A stretch of 64,000 bases of DNA from Sphaeroforma sirkka (GCA_001586965.3 LUCW03002162.1:28501-92500), one strand, 5' to 3'; positions 27,520 through 41,000 are shown, counted from the stretch's first letter. Translations and numbers: made by a program. The notes: generated from the letters alone by a model not told the origin.

Positions 27520-28309
27520 GGTATATTGTATATGTGTACCAAACAGAAGGGAAAAGCAAAGTGGAAGATGGTATCGTAGATGCAATCGTATGAAATATGT
27601 GATTTAATTATAACGGGACAGACGTACATAGGTTAGTGATTGATGCATATAATGCCCAGAGAATGGTAATACTATAGTAATAAATTAATTAATTAAGCCC
27701 AGTTTGGATACCATTCTTGTGGAGATCGTAAAATAACCCAGACCTGAAAAGTGTAAATACTTTTTTATTCATCTTTTAAAAAAAAATTTTTTTTAGAGAG
27801 AAATAAGAAATGCGAATAAAAAGATGGCTGTCATCGGAAATAATATATAAATCGCGTCCGAAGGGCTAAATACATTGGTTCCCGGAACCGGTCCATTTAT
27901 TACAATAACTATATATGTTCTATTTGGTCTTTCAGTATGTATTTTATATTTAATTATTTTTACATGTATTATCACAGTATGTATATGTAAATATCTATGG
28001 GGGGTGCGCATAACCTCTTGGATACGCACGCAGGCTTTTGTTCACGACTCCACGCTGAAGCGGAGAAACCACACGTGATTGTGTACGTGTGTAAATAAGT
28101 GTAGGTTGGTAGAGCATAGCATACATACTAGGAGCAAGCTTGTAGATGAACAAGTTTTCTGCTTGAGATTGCTCTGAATCACATGTCTGTGACATATCCT
28201 TGCCTGTGTCATATCATTTGAAACATCATTCGTCGCACGACGAATATAAATGTTATGTGCACTAATATCACAGTACCCATACATATTTAATTAGAGGTGG
28301 CCGTTAATC
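27520..28309. other. Divergent intergenic region
   Basis: The upstream region of both the membrane protein gene (-) and the four-helix gene (+). It is AT-rich, with an A-run into T-run at 27775-27795 and an AT-rich open frame of weak interest around 27875-28078. No promoter motif can be assigned with confidence. Confidence 0.4.
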
Positions 28310-28744
28310 ATGCTGCAGTATTATAAGATAATATACTCGTGCCTGTTCATAGGCAGCCTGTTATCCCTTGCGATAGCTGTGATACTCACATGCATAGGCA
28401 CATTCAAGGAAATCCCACAGATGTCATATGTAGCCATAGGGATCTACTTTGTATTCTTCGGACTGTTTCAAACTGTGCTACACATTGGGCACAAGGAACG
28501 TCCGCTCCTATCAGGCCTCTTCGCAATCAAGTACTTCATGTCTATGTTTGTCTTCGCCGGTGGCGTTTCTATGACAATCATGGGTATGCTAACAGAGAAT
28601 TATATTGTTGCGGTGTGCTCGATAGTGCTCTACGCAACAACTGCAGGCTTGATGTGGTGGTCAGCGCTGGAGTGGAAATTGGCTGCTAACGATGTAAACC
28701 AATTCTACGAGCAGGACGAGTCTAGTATGAACGTACCAGCATAG
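28310..28744 (+). CDS. Small four-helix membrane protein
   Basis: An intronless frame of 144 aa starting MLQYYKIIYSCLF. Four hydrophobic segments are evident at about residues 8-28, 39-60, 76-95 and 98-117, with a polar acidic tail (NQFYEQDESSMNVPA) that should face the cytosol. Size and layout recall the COPI-associated/TVP15 group of Golgi membrane proteins, and also MARVEL-type proteins. I see no diagnostic motif that decides, so the function is open. No signal peptide separate from the first helix is present. Confidence 0.6.
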   Translation: MLQYYKIIYSCLFIGSLLSLAIAVILTCIGTFKEIPQMSYVAIGIYFVFFGLFQTVLHIGHKERPLLSGLFAIKYFMSMFVFAGGVSMTIMGMLTENYIVAVCSIVLYATTAGLMWWSALEWKLAANDVNQFYEQDESSMNVPA

Positions 28745-31117
28745 GGTACGATACAATGGTGTGATTGTCACAACATATCCCAATGTCCCGACACAAAACA
28801 TATTGCACATATGTTATTGTGCCAATGTATGACACATCACCCATCCCCAGTAGAACATACCAGCACATGATATATAAGATATTCATGGTAGCACCGGCAA
28901 GCGTAACAGTGACGTCGGCGTGTCTTTGCAAGAGTGCTATGGAACACTATATCAGTATGAACTGTACCATATGTATTATCAAAAAGTACATGCGCAGTGT
29001 TACAGAGGTTGTGAGCCACTGGCGGTCCAGGCGTGAACGAAATTCCGTGTATATGCTACGACATACTGATATTCCGCTCTGTGTGTAGACATGAGCACAG
29101 TCGTGCACCATTGTTGCCATCGACCTGCTGCGATATACTGATACTAGGATTTGCGTATAAAAAAACGCGCTACAGCACTTTTATCACAGCCCCATCCGGC
29201 GGATGCGTTACCATACAGAGCAACTGTGAGGTGCACATTAATGTGTACCTCAACAGACGCAAATGTGTGAGAGTGCTGCTAGGCAATATATCGGATGGTA
29301 TCGAAAGCGGCAACGTGCGGCGAAGCCCATAGTTGTAGCAGAAATCGCGGTACTGTGATGTCATAGCACATCATCCCTTGACATACATCCTGTGAGTATT
29401 TCTGCTATATATTGACGATATTTTCGTTCATAGCTCGGATAAGTTCGACTGAGAGTGATGCATTTCGATAGAATACTGGCATCGGGTGTAGACGAGAAGT
29501 TTACCCTAGACCGGCATAATAGGTGTAAGTTCTTGTTATGCTATACATTGAGGTATACACGCGACGCGATTGCATTTTCCGAAACAGCATGGTAAGCACG
29601 TATGCAAGATGCCAGAATCAATATCAATACATTGTTACAACGTACAGTTTTAGACCAGCTGGCCCGTCCGGATACTTCCTAACAAGCCACTAATACCAGT
29701 CAGTGGACACCGGATCACATCATATGAAATAAACTGCGGAGTGTTTTGGCAGCACCATGGCCGTCTACGCGTCTGGACTTAGCTTTCAAACATGACAACA
29801 CATACAGAGGTCATTGTAGTTACAGAGAAACAACTTTGCACGGTTTCGGTTGCCGTATTCCGGCGAGTCTGCATGCAACGTTCCACATGATGTGTAAAGA
29901 ACTTTGTTTCGACTGCAGAAACGCAATGTTGCAGATGAAGCAGAACACTTACTCGATACACAAACACCCCCCAGGTTTCAAAGCAAATTGAGCTTGCATT
30001 CTGTAGAGCTGTCACGTTTGGAGTTTTCACTATCGCACATGAGGGGTGACCAAACATAAGATATACTGCGGCTGAAACGCAGCAGAATGCTTATTTGTGC
30101 TTGAAAACTCTGCTCGGATGTGTTGTAGATTTGCGCTTGAACTAGAAAAGGAGCTCGCTTGTACAGTAAAGTCTTGGGGAGGATCTGATATGGTGAAAGG
30201 GGTTGTATATTTAGACAGTTGTGCGAGTAGGAAGTTTGGACTGTATTGTAAATAAAGAACTGTGCGTCGTACATGACTGGCCGAGGAGCAAGAAAGGTAT
30301 CACGAGTTGTTCTATCTCCACTGCCACAATACACATTGCACGAGTTTAATGGCTCTACTTCGCCTTAGTGGATACGTCGCACTCGTTTTGGAAGTCATTA
30401 TTCCACAATCAGTGTTTTCGTGCAGTTGATGTTATACCCCATATCGTGTTCCACGTTCTCGTAGCTGTCCTGCATTCTGATATGATTTTTCGATTTTAAC
30501 CTTTTGTTTCGTGCCTCAAGCTGTAATTCGGGCATTCGTATAGCGTACGTCTTCGATAAACTACAATCTGTTACTGTGCCTGCATACAGTCCACGAGTAA
30601 TGCGTTTACAACCGTAAACAGAAACGTTGCACTGAGATAGTACCTTCTGCTTTAGCTGAACATAAGTTCACTACTGTGTTCGATACACCGCCTGGTATTT
30701 TGGATAACTTGTGCATTGATGTCGCCCAAAACAAAAACGGAAACAAATAATCATGTACCAAACGTGTGCTCAAGAAATGTAAGAGAGTGCTTTGTGTGTG
30801 CGCTTGTTCTGCAAATCCCTAGTTAGACATTGAATTCCACAATCACAAGTTATGAGTACGGGCCGCAGTCCAGCTGCAAAATGTGGTAGGCTATATGAAA
30901 ATCATGCGGAAATGGTGTTTCTTTATTTACGTATCTGTACCACTGAAGATTTGCTCCAGTCTGCAGAATTTTCGCTCGATTATAATACTGTGTTCTGATG
31001 CGAAAGAATGGTGCAGTATATACTAAGGATTAAGTATAGGTGTTGAGTGTTTAGAATCGGGTAGTTGCTGTCAAGAGTGGCGTAGTATGTGCCAGTCAAT
31101 CCGTTAGTACCGATGCT
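28745..31117. other. Spacer, nothing recognised
   Basis: About 2.4 kb with only short open frames on both strands and no domain, RNA gene or strong repeat that I can name. It ends at the 3' end of the aldolase gene. Confidence 0.35.
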
Positions 31118-32756
31118 TTAATATAGGCCTGTACCTGCACTGGCCTGGGTGTCATTGGCCGCTCTTTGTTCGATGATTTTGATACCAGCACTACATCCCA
31201 GACGATTGGCGCTGTAGTTTTCAAAAATGACATTGGATACGGTAATTTAATTGACGGAAATTTGATCACGGAAATGTCTGATGAATTGCGAGATATACAA
31301 CAGTGATGCAGAAAACTACCGCAAAATGGGGAATGACTCATGCTTGACGCAGATGTATTTTGTACCTGCATCATATATGTGATACAAACCACTTTTTCGG
31401 ACATTCTACAGACTGGTACTTTCTGTGAAGTATAGCGTATCTCCAGTGTGCACTCGTGTACATGAGCTGATATAACTACAAGCAGTAACTACGACCACAT
31501 TCTCGCAACTACTTATTTCAAGTGCATCACCGATATACATCAGGGGCTCGACCTGTACAACAACTACATAGTATTAAGCTAACATGAAATCAGTAAAGTG
31601 CACTTCAGAGCCTGTGAAAGTAAACTGCACTAAGCAGACTGAAGAGTACAGCGCGTGCCCTTGAAAGCTGTATCGTACGAGCTGGTAGTTATTCAAGCAG
31701 AAATACACGCACACATGCAAGTGCAAAACTAGCTGTGCAATATATACAATACACACATGCATATCACCCACTTGCCTCACATATACACCAAAACTTCAGC
31801 GTTGCATACTTATCTCACAGACAATACTCACCCAGCGTTCACCATAGCGATGGCAGCGGCGTAGTCCCTGATACCACCCGACGCCTTGACGCCCACATCC
31901 TTACCCACAGTGTCTCTCATGAGCTTTATGTCCTCTGCCTTGGCACCTCCAGTTGAGAAACCGGTTGACGTCTTCACAAAGTCAGCACCAGCCTTCACAC
32001 ACAGCCCACATGCGGTCTTGATCTGGTCCTTGTTCAGCAAACATGTCTCGAGGATTACTTTAACAATCACTTTGTCGTTAGCCTGTCGTGCTGCGTTTAC
32101 TACTGCCCTGATGTCGGATTCCACCGCATCTACATTACCGTCTTTCATAAGTCCTACGTTCAAGACCATGTCTACTTCCAATGCACCGTTCTCGATCGAG
32201 TTCTTGGTCTCATACGCCTTGGACTCGGACGTTGTGGCACCTAGGGGAAAGCCGATGACAGTACATACCTGCAGTAAATGATTGAGAGAAAGTGTACATG
32301 ACTCAATGACAGACGTAGTAGACAATAAGTTTTGCATCAATTAAATACATGAAAATCATCTACCACAGATGTGTCTCGAATTCAATCGAACCCTTACGAC
32401 TGAGAGAGATTGTCTTTTATCACTATCGAAAAGCCTAATTGCTAAGGCTGCCATGCATGCAGCGGTTTATGGTGCAATGTAAAGCCCCCAATATGCTTTC
32501 AGTATCGCATAGCAACTGGATACACCTAAATAATCGTTATAATCAACGGACAGCAATACATGTTATGATTCCTACATACCTTGACATCAGTTCCCTCCAA
32601 CTCTTTCACACATGTTGTGATCCATCCCGGGTTGACGCACACACTCATAAAGTTATGCTTGGCTGCTTCTTGGCACACAGCGACAACCTGGTCCTTGGTC
32701 GCATCTTGCTTCAGAATAGTGTGGTCGAAGAGTTTGCCGAAGTCATGGTCGTTCAT
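31118..32756 (-). CDS. Deoxyribose-phosphate aldolase (class I)
   Basis: Three exons on the minus strand, 32580-32756, 31832-32268 and 31118-31211, give 235 aa with matching phases (0 and 2). The cytosolic enzyme cleaves 2-deoxyribose 5-phosphate to glyceraldehyde 3-phosphate and acetaldehyde in nucleoside salvage. The protein opens like the short bacterial type ([16 protein letters not shown]), followed by [20 protein letters not shown] and EVDMVLN (Asp92). The Schiff-base lysine is in DFVKTSTGF (Lys158) and the second active-site lysine in VKASGGIR (Lys187). The phosphate-binding end is in the last exon ([10 protein letters not shown]). Length is near that of bacterial DeoC and shorter than the animal enzyme, so a bacterial-type ancestry is likely. 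The first exon starts at an ATG that gives the family's normal N-terminus. Confidence 0.93.
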
Positions 32757-33180
32757 GGGGGTTTTCAGTTTAGCTGAGGGTATGTATCATGTTTGAATGA
32801 GTTTTTAAGCTGTAGAATGAAAGTAATAAGCACAAGTATCAAGTGATGTACAAGTTGTACACAAGGAAACACTTTAGGTATAAGCAAGGTAGTTTTCAGT
32901 GAGATATACACCTGACAACGAAACATTGGGGAATAAACAAGTTGGTTTTAGTGAGGTATGCACCTGCAAGCAGAACATATCGTCAAATCAGTCCATCACA
33001 TACCGGCACACATATTGTCAGGTAGATGTAGAAATCTCTCAACTGTACTTTCAATACTTAATAGCAAGTAATTCTGTAAAGGTTGCAGTATAGTGTCTGT
33101 GCTTTATACCAAAAAATGAATCAGTTGTATCCGACAATATCATGCAACCGGCATGAAAGAACGGAGAGGAAGGCTCTCCG
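32757..33180. other. Upstream region of the aldolase gene
   Basis: No gene is recognised. Two related segments (CAAGGTAGTTTTCAGTGAGATATACACCTG-like and a near copy 50-60 bp later, around 32885 and 32938) form a short duplication. Confidence 0.4.
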
Positions 33181-33620
33181 ATAAAAATATAAAGGATAAA
33201 ATTTTAAAATTCAAATAGCCTTTTTAGGCATTTTTCTTCATGTTTTTGTATTTGCTATATTTTTTTGCTTATATTGTTTTAAAAAAAACAATATCTTGAA
33301 GCCGAAGCGCAAAGGCGTTGTTGAATTAATTGCGTTCAAAACGGAATCCCTAAATAAGGTCAAAAATCTGTCTCATTATTAGTGACGTTAGGCGCAGCCC
33401 GTAGGTTTGCGCAAAAAAAGCGTGTAAATATAATTTGTACCAGCTGGTCGTTCATACTTTTTTGGAATTGTTAAGCGTAATCCGTTTCTCGATAATGTTT
33501 TGTTTTAAAAAAACAAACAAACAAATATGTAAATAAATACATAAATACTGGTGGTGAGGTTTTACGGCGTGCAGCCGTGCACCTCAATTTAAAGAATACT
33601 GTAAATTAAGGCGTGTTTAG
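33180..33620. other. AT-rich stretch with short inverted repeats
   Basis: A+T-rich DNA with inverted words such as TTGTTTT/AAAACAA near 33275-33290 and a GCGCA/TGCGC stem near 33391-33411. It could be a decayed non-autonomous element, but no matching ends were found. Confidence 0.3.
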
Positions 33621-33769
33621 GTCACTTTAGAAGTTCAGGGCCATACCCCCCCCAGCCCTCCATATTTACCACATATTAATATAAATAGTTCGCTCTTCTC
33701 TCTTGATAATTATTGATCATGTATTCATTTTTTTTTAAATTAAACATACAATATATTTATAATTAATAT

Positions 33770-34010
33770 AGCAACTATAGGCCCACACCGCCACAGGCCC
33801 GCACGCCCACGCCTCACGGTCACACCCCGCAGGGCCGCGGGCACCATAGGCCCACAACTTCCACACAAGTCACAACATGACTTCGTAGCCCACGCCCGAC
33901 GGCTAAAGGCCAAAGGCCCAAGCCGGGCCAGAGCCCTATTTAAGCCTTATGAGGGCACTGACTGGAATCACAATGAAGGACCACGGGACGGCACGGGCTC
34001 GGGCCCGGCT
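33770..34010. other. G+C-rich island upstream of the kinase gene
   Basis: About 240 bp rich in GCCCACGCC and GGCCC words, sharply different from the AT-rich DNA on its left. The words AGGCCCACA and GCCCACGCC recur. No open frame of note. It may be a CpG-like promoter region of the gene starting at 34277 or an inserted repeat. Confidence 0.4.
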
Positions 34011-34276
34011 CGAGGGTTATAGGGTTTTTGATGTCATTTACCACAAAGTACTAAAAAAAGTATTCAGTGTTGTGTCAGATATCGAATGTCGAATGTCTAC
34101 TGACATAAATACCAGACACCTCCCTCCTAGGCTCCTCCAGCTGGCCATACATAGTCGAGCATTTTCTCTTGCGTTTGTGTGTGTCGGTGTGGACTGTTGC
34201 TATCCTAATTGTTCACTAACAATCATACCTGCTCAGTACGCCCCCGCTTGAAAACAGCTACACTTATATTCTTCTA

Positions 34277-35539
34277 TTGGAATCTGGCATTATGCCAGAC
34301 CCTTCGGAATCGAGGGCTCATTCGACGGTACAGTACTCCGTGAGCAGAGGTGTAACGGTAATCAAGATTGGTGGGGCGGCACTGACGAATAAGTCGGCAT
34401 TCGAAACGATTAACACAGTTGTATTTACTGAGGTGGTCTCACAGATAGTGCAAGTATGGGGTCAACAACGTGGAAAGCTGATTGTAGTCCATGGTGCAGG
34501 ATCCTTTGGTCACTTCCAGGCCAAGAAATATGGCGTACAAACAGGTACCTCGAGAAGGGATGAGAAGAAGCAACGGAATGAGAATAATATACAATCAAAC
34601 ACAGATACGACAACAAGTGATTTAGCAGAACTCAGTATGGGGTTCTGTCTTACAAGGCAGTCGGTGACCAAGTTATGTACTTTATTTGTTGATGCGTTGA
34701 TTGTTGCGGGTATACCTGCCGTATCTGTGCCGGTGTTGCCCATGGTATTTACCTGTGATCGAGAGCCTGTCTCGTCTCGGGACAGTATGCAGTGTGTGAG
34801 TATGCTGCTGGCAAGAGGTATGCTTCCGATTATGCATGGAGATGCTGTGCTAGATACAGCCCAGTTCTGTTCCATTCTCAGTGGAGATACAATACTACGC
34901 GAATTAAGTGTAAACAAAAGCTACAATGTGAGCTCAGTAGTATTTATGACCAACGTCTTGGGCATATACGATCGCCCCCCTCATCGTTTGGACAACACAA
35001 ACACACCGCCAGTTAACCAAGTATCTGATATGCACTCGATGTCCATACAAGAAGGAAGTAGCTCTGTTACTACAAGCGTCAAAACTATATTTGATAGAAA
35101 TAGTATGACATTAACACATGGTGATCAGTCAGATCATATAGGCGGGAGCCCTCGATTATTGAGACATGTTAGTGTTTCCAAATTAGGCAGTAAGGTGACA
35201 ATCTGGAACGAGCACCACCTTCAACGCAAGAGTTCCACCCCACGAAATGCACTAACTGATACAGACCAGAACCTCACGAACATTGTACTAGGCGCTTCAG
35301 GCGATACAGACGTGACGGGAGGTATGAACACAAAGATCGCGGAGGCCAGGGCGATTGCAGATGCCGGCGTGCCTGTTATTATAGTTGAAGCAGGTACTCA
35401 ACATTCCCTACAGGCGCTGAGAGATGGTGTGGCAATTGTTCGGAGAATAGTAGAGACTGGAGGTGATGTGGGTGAATGGAGGGGAACGGTTGTGTCTAGT
35501 ACGGATATGAATATGGATTGTATTACGGATGGGAATTGA
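34277..35539 (+). CDS. Isopentenyl phosphate kinase
   Basis: One exon, 420 aa. The enzyme phosphorylates isopentenyl phosphate to isopentenyl diphosphate (alternative mevalonate route). It belongs to the amino acid kinase fold. Motifs: nucleotide-binding VIKIGGAALT (28-37), HGAGSFGHF (72-80) whose last His is the residue expected to contact the phosphate, HGDAVLD (187-193), LSGDTILREL, and the C-terminal DVTGGMNTKI (345-354) that binds ATP. The usual length is about 260; the excess is a polar, Ser/Thr/His-rich insert of about 105 residues (235-340) between GIYDRPP and the GDTDVTGG strand, and a smaller one at 91-115. A second Met at residue 6 is an alternative start. No targeting peptide is evident. 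The neighbouring aldolase gene is divergently transcribed. Confidence 0.92.
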   Translation: MESGIMPDPSESRAHSTVQYSVSRGVTVIKIGGAALTNKSAFETINTVVFTEVVSQIVQVWGQQRGKLIVVHGAGSFGHFQAKKYGVQTGTSRRDEKKQRNENNIQSNTDTTTSDLAELSMGFCLTRQSVTKLCTLFVDALIVAGIPAVSVPVLPMVFTCDREPVSSRDSMQCVSMLLARGMLPIMHGDAVLDTAQFCSILSGDTILRELSVNKSYNVSSVVFMTNVLGIYDRPPHRLDNTNTPPVNQVSDMHSMSIQEGSSSVTTSVKTIFDRNSMTLTHGDQSDHIGGSPRLLRHVSVSKLGSKVTIWNEHHLQRKSSTPRNALTDTDQNLTNIVLGASGDTDVTGGMNTKIAEARAIADAGVPVIIVEAGTQHSLQALRDGVAIVRRIVETGGDVGEWRGTVVSSTDMNMDCITDGN

Positions 35540-38032
35540 AGCTGTGCTACGCAGGGCTACAAATTATAACAAGTTCTTGTGAATTCAGATGACCGTGCTT
35601 CTCTGTACGCTGCCTATGGTGAATGACTTTTTTAGTCATGGCGAGGGCATGTGAGGTTCGCAACCAGGACAGTCTGTTGTTTATCTGCGCGAATGCCAAG
35701 CGGGCGATATGCAAAGTATGTCTGTTACACTCAGGTGGGTAGTCAAATATAAGTGGCGATTTTATAAGACAGCAATACGAATTCACACCAAAAACCCGAG
35801 CTACACATATGTACTTAATGAATTTCGGAAATATTGCTCTACATACGGGATATAAGAGTGGTTGAGCTGCAGAACTTGCGCTTGTCATATTCTCTGGGCT
35901 CAATATGCCGTATGAAGCACAGTCTGTCGTCCCTGGGTGCGAGTCTGGGAGCTCTTAGTTTTACGTAGGCGACAAGCTTCTTTAGCGTGCGAAAGGCCAG
36001 CGGCAGCGGATGTCTACATCATATCCATAGCTGATATCATCTCCTGCAAGGTAGTACTATAAATACTCATGGCAAGATGGATCACAACGAAACAGAATAT
36101 GTGTTCGCGGCGACGTTTTTCTGTCTTTGTTGCACGTACTTTGGCTGCACATGTGTGCAGACATACTCGAAAGGGAAAGAAAGCCTAAAGACTACCGATG
36201 TACGTATAATGCGTGTACCCTTAGCCATACCGAGTCGCAATGCGGAAGATTTTTTCGGTCTTTATACACATATAGACGTACACCTATCGTGTTCGCGAAA
36301 TTTAGCTCAAGAACCAGTTAAATATTCGTTAGCGAGGAAAGAAAATAGTTGGCCTAGAAGCAATCGTTTCCAACAATGAATGACATACTGCTATAAAACT
36401 GACAAAATGAAACGAAATGCACGAGCGTTGGTGCAGTACACTCAGAATGTCAATACGGAACAAATCACAAGGTACTTAACTCTGTACCACACAGTCAAAG
36501 ACGCATATTTGGGTTGTCTATAGCTTCCAAGTGCAAAAGTCATATCATGCAGTCGCCAGCTCATTGACCGCATCCGCATCGCGCATAGCTTTTCATCGAA
36601 GAACGAGAAATATAGCAACTATATCAAATTAAACGAGAATAGTAAGGAGTGTACTTTCTTTATTCGATGGGGACTGATTCTTTTACATTTATACATCATG
36701 TGATGGACGTCAAAAGGGCAGTCACCTTGAAGGTCCATCCCGCCTTAATTTGCTATCTGGCGACTCCTCAACGGACTCCTGTTGAAGGACTGTCGACAAC
36801 TACAACAAACCACCAGCGGGTACGTTGGACGTAAGATATATTCTATCAGAACCAGAGGAGGTAATATCACCCGAGATATCACCAGTAGAAGTAGCTTAAT
36901 TCTCTGCTGAGTTTCTAGACATGTGCTACCCTAGCACTGCCAGCTATCGACACTAAAGACGCTCACATAGAAGCTGTCAAGTACAGGTCTCAATATGTAC
37001 ACGATTGAAGACTACTGTAAAACTTTTTTCTTCCCTACATATGTAATGTTAGAACGAACAACCTCTTGGAAAGCCTGTAGTTGGCGTTGCAACGGAGAAG
37101 TAGATGATAACAGGGTTTGGGTAAAGAGAGTGAGAGAGTGCGCCCACTCCCAAGGTCGGATGCACTTACGCAGTCAGCTTTGGGTCCATGCGCGGCTTCA
37201 TTCTACAGGAACATCGCATAAGATACACATACGTGCTTCACGTGATGGTACACTCCTGAAATATCATATGATTGGTATTGTGTGGTGCCGCAACTTCTGC
37301 TCACGAGAGAATCTATAGAGCGCGTGAGGATTCCTGAATCACTGTGCAATACTGGGGCGTCGCCAGCGGTGTGGTACCAATTCTCACTGTTACATTTGAA
37401 TATTATGGCGAGACTATGTTGACGGGAGGACATCTCAGACGCGATTGGTGCAGCCGGATAAATCTATACTCCATGCTATGCAGAAGCATATTCTGAAACA
37501 ATACCGTCTGATAGGCACACACAATAAAACATGGCCTATCCATACTTGAAGACTTGCCCGAGAATGTCTACGCATAGGTGGCAACCTACAGAATCGCCAC
37601 TCTAATATCTCCACACTTCCGCGGTATTTCGCCTCGATTGGGGGTGTTGATTACTCGAGTAATTGAATATAATTGGTCCACGACATTGCAGCTTAACTGT
37701 TCTCATATCTCCGCAAATACAGCGCCACAGAAGGACTTGGAAACAGACAATTATATATGTCCTCTTCCATTACAATAGCCCGTATCTGCAGCGTATTCCA
37801 TAGATATGTATGAGAAAAAAAACTGTTGAGTTTTTTTTTAATTATATTCTGGCGGTGGACCGCGATAAACCTTTGTCAAAACTGTAGTGTATCCCGCTAA
37901 CAGTGTTCCATTCTATAGCGAGAGCATCAGAAACATTGAAGTATGATTAAGTATAGGCACAAATAGAACATTGGTAGAACTAACGAGAATATGTAGACTT
38001 TAACCTAAAAATGCACACATGGAAGTACCTAC
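35540..38032. other. Spacer, possibly with 3' exons of the PDZ gene
   Basis: Open frames such as 36077-36379 (+) carry no domain I recognise. On the minus strand a 33-nt segment at 37170-37202 has an acceptor and a GTAAGT donor in the phase needed after the exon ending at 38033, so it may be a micro-exon of the PDZ gene; this is speculative. Confidence 0.3.
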
Positions 38033-41000
38033 CTTTGAAGCTAGACCTCGCTCGTGCAAAATTGCCTGTCTATATATAGACGCGGCTACTTTCTCATCAG
38101 GCACACCCACCTGGGATAGACAGAAATATGAATGAGAAAAGGGATGGAAAAGTATAAAATATATCAAAATTTCATATAGAAATTAGGCTGTTCCTCAAGG
38201 ATTCGATCGCTTTGAGATGCATCGGCGCGTTTCCGTTGACCATATAGTCCCAGGGATAAGAAACATTGAAGCCGTTTACGAAAAAAAATATCAACTCACC
38301 ACTTTCTCTCCATTGAGTTCTAGCAGCGCCACATTGCCTTCCTTACAGATCAGTACGCCATTCTGCACGAACACTCCGCAATCTTCATACCTGTAGTCAC
38401 ACAACCAACACCCAGAGTTTCGTAGAGTAGTGAGCGAAGTGTATATGTAGCACGCTCAAATGAAAAGTGGAAAGGGCGTTGAGAGCGACACGTTGCAGGC
38501 ACGGTTCCTCCCACTCGAAAAGCACAAATATCGCATATGACGATGGCGTGTGCATAGGTGCGTGCGGATGTCTTCCAAAGCCTAAAGGCACTTGCATAAG
38601 TATGGCTTGACAATCAATACTGAAGGAAAGGCGGCCTGCGATGAGGCAACCAATGATCAGATATTTGTCTCATATGTAGGAAAAAACATGTAAGGTGATA
38701 AACTTCTAAACTGTTGCTGAGTCGCAAGCAGATAATCTCTGATGAAATCATCGTGATAGTAGTTTCATAGCGCATGGCAATAGGCGTCTTGGAGCAGTAC
38801 AACATGACTTTACACACGTTACTGCTATAAGACATACATCAATCGCAACTGCCCATAGTGACGTTTCTAAAGTGTCCACAGACGAAATCGAAACCAATCT
38901 CTCTACGATAATGCGTCAACGAGTGATAAATACTAGTACCTGTTATGCCAGGTTTTGCTCGATTTCAGTTACATCTTCATTCTGCACCCGCACACACACC
39001 ACAAGTATGTGTATGGCTGAATATTGACCAAAGCAAAATCTACCACCGCGTACGCTTACAACGACGCGCAAGAGTTCCGCCGATGCGACGCAAATAACTA
39101 GAGATGCCATCTACCGCAATTACCAGCAAGATCTAGTGTGCACACATATGAAGCTATATCTCTATGATAGCTGATGTACTGGCGTATACTGAATCTAGCC
39201 TGTGCATACTACACACTGCATAGGAGTCAATATACACATTTCATCATTCGAATCGATGGACATGCATACGTGCGTGGTACTTTAAATATATAGATGTGCC
39301 TAAGAACTTCAATGAAGCATGTGCGACAATGATATATACATGCATACACTACATACATGCTTCCGCCACTCCGGCAACACGAGAAGTAGCAACTCGCCAA
39401 TTTCCGGTGCACGCTGACAAACACGGACACCTTCTGCATGATTCGGCCACTCTTGCTCTCATCGCTTTCGATATCAGTCACTACAAGACCTTTGAACATA
39501 CTGCCGTTGCGCAAGCTGCCCAGAGTGGTGCTCGTCGCCGCGAGACTCGCGCTGGCCTACCAAACCGTATATGATATAAGAAAACATATCAATATGACAA
39601 TAATGATAGGGAGCGCCTCTATTTGTGAGGATACAAGAAAACAAACCAGTATGTCAATAATAGTAGAAGGGTACTGTATTCGTGAAGATTTGCTTCCCAC
39701 AGAGACTTGCGTATGCAAAGAATACCTTTCGTGGTTGTAGTTACTGATACAAGGCGCCACACTGCTTCTGTACAGCCTAGCTATGCAAAAACTCCATGTC
39801 CTAGGCGATGCTTCCGCTAAGGTTGGCGCGAAGGCGTGAAGCGCCGGATTATCTCAATGTACACAAATAATCAACAACCACTCGTCTAATCCACCGACTT
39901 ATCCGGCAAGCAGGCCTGTATATTATCGCCATGCATCGTACGCTATCAATAAAACAAACCTCACACATAAGAACATACAGCCCGCAAAGCAAACCTGATC
40001 CCGGTGTGTTGACAATTCTCCTATCCGATTGACAGCTGTGGAGCTAGTTCCAGTCAGTTCGATACCTTCCCTGCCCTCCATCGCCTCGCCTGTGGAACCA
40101 GTGGAGATGTTCAGCAGACTCTCAGTGGTATCAGTACCTTCAGTACCACTGGCTGTGGGCTCGTGCTCCGGTTGCTGTTGAGTTTCTTGGGTTTCCTGAG
40201 TTTCTTGCGGTTCTTCGGGTTTGGGCCGTTCATTGACTTCTGCGAAGGAGATGCCTACGAGACGACAAAAGGGCCGCCTCCTGTGCGGTGGTATATTGAA
40301 ATGGTAAGAGCTTTGTGGGGATGCTGACTTTGACCCACGTGACAGATATTTTGTCCGTCGGTTCAAGCTATTGGATATCATGCTGATGACAAATCAATAG
40401 ACAGGAGTTTCACAACTGATGTATGTGTTCCACTGTCCCTACTGATACCAATTCACATCGCCCCCGTGTTGCGTTTCACCGCCTTGTTGTATGGTACTTC
40501 AAGATGACAAGAACATTGTCATGACTCATACGAGATGGTCAGACGCAATTGCAAAAGCCGTCGCAAAAATGACGGTCAAGTTGCAGAAACAACTGCACCA
40601 GACTAGACACATAGTAAATAACCTGTTAAACGATATACATTTTGCTGGCGCTAGTGATCAAATGGCGCAACTCGCATTTCTATTTACTCTCATATCCTTA
40701 TGTGTTCGCCTTCGCCTTCATTACATCTACTCGGGCTTCGTAGTGCGCATGCAAGGCTTAATATCGCTACACAATCACTCCCGCAGTATACTTGGCATGG
40801 AAGTGAACAGATCATAGTGCTTTACCTGATATGCATCGCATGTTTGTTTTTTTTGGCTAAGTTTTGCTCCTGTTGGATCTCTTGAAGTACAACCCAAGGG
40901 TCTACACCCGACACACTGATACCATCCCAGGAGAGCACTTCGTCACCCATTTTCAAGCCCACCTTTGCACACGGCGCTGAATGCCGGACAGCCGACACAA

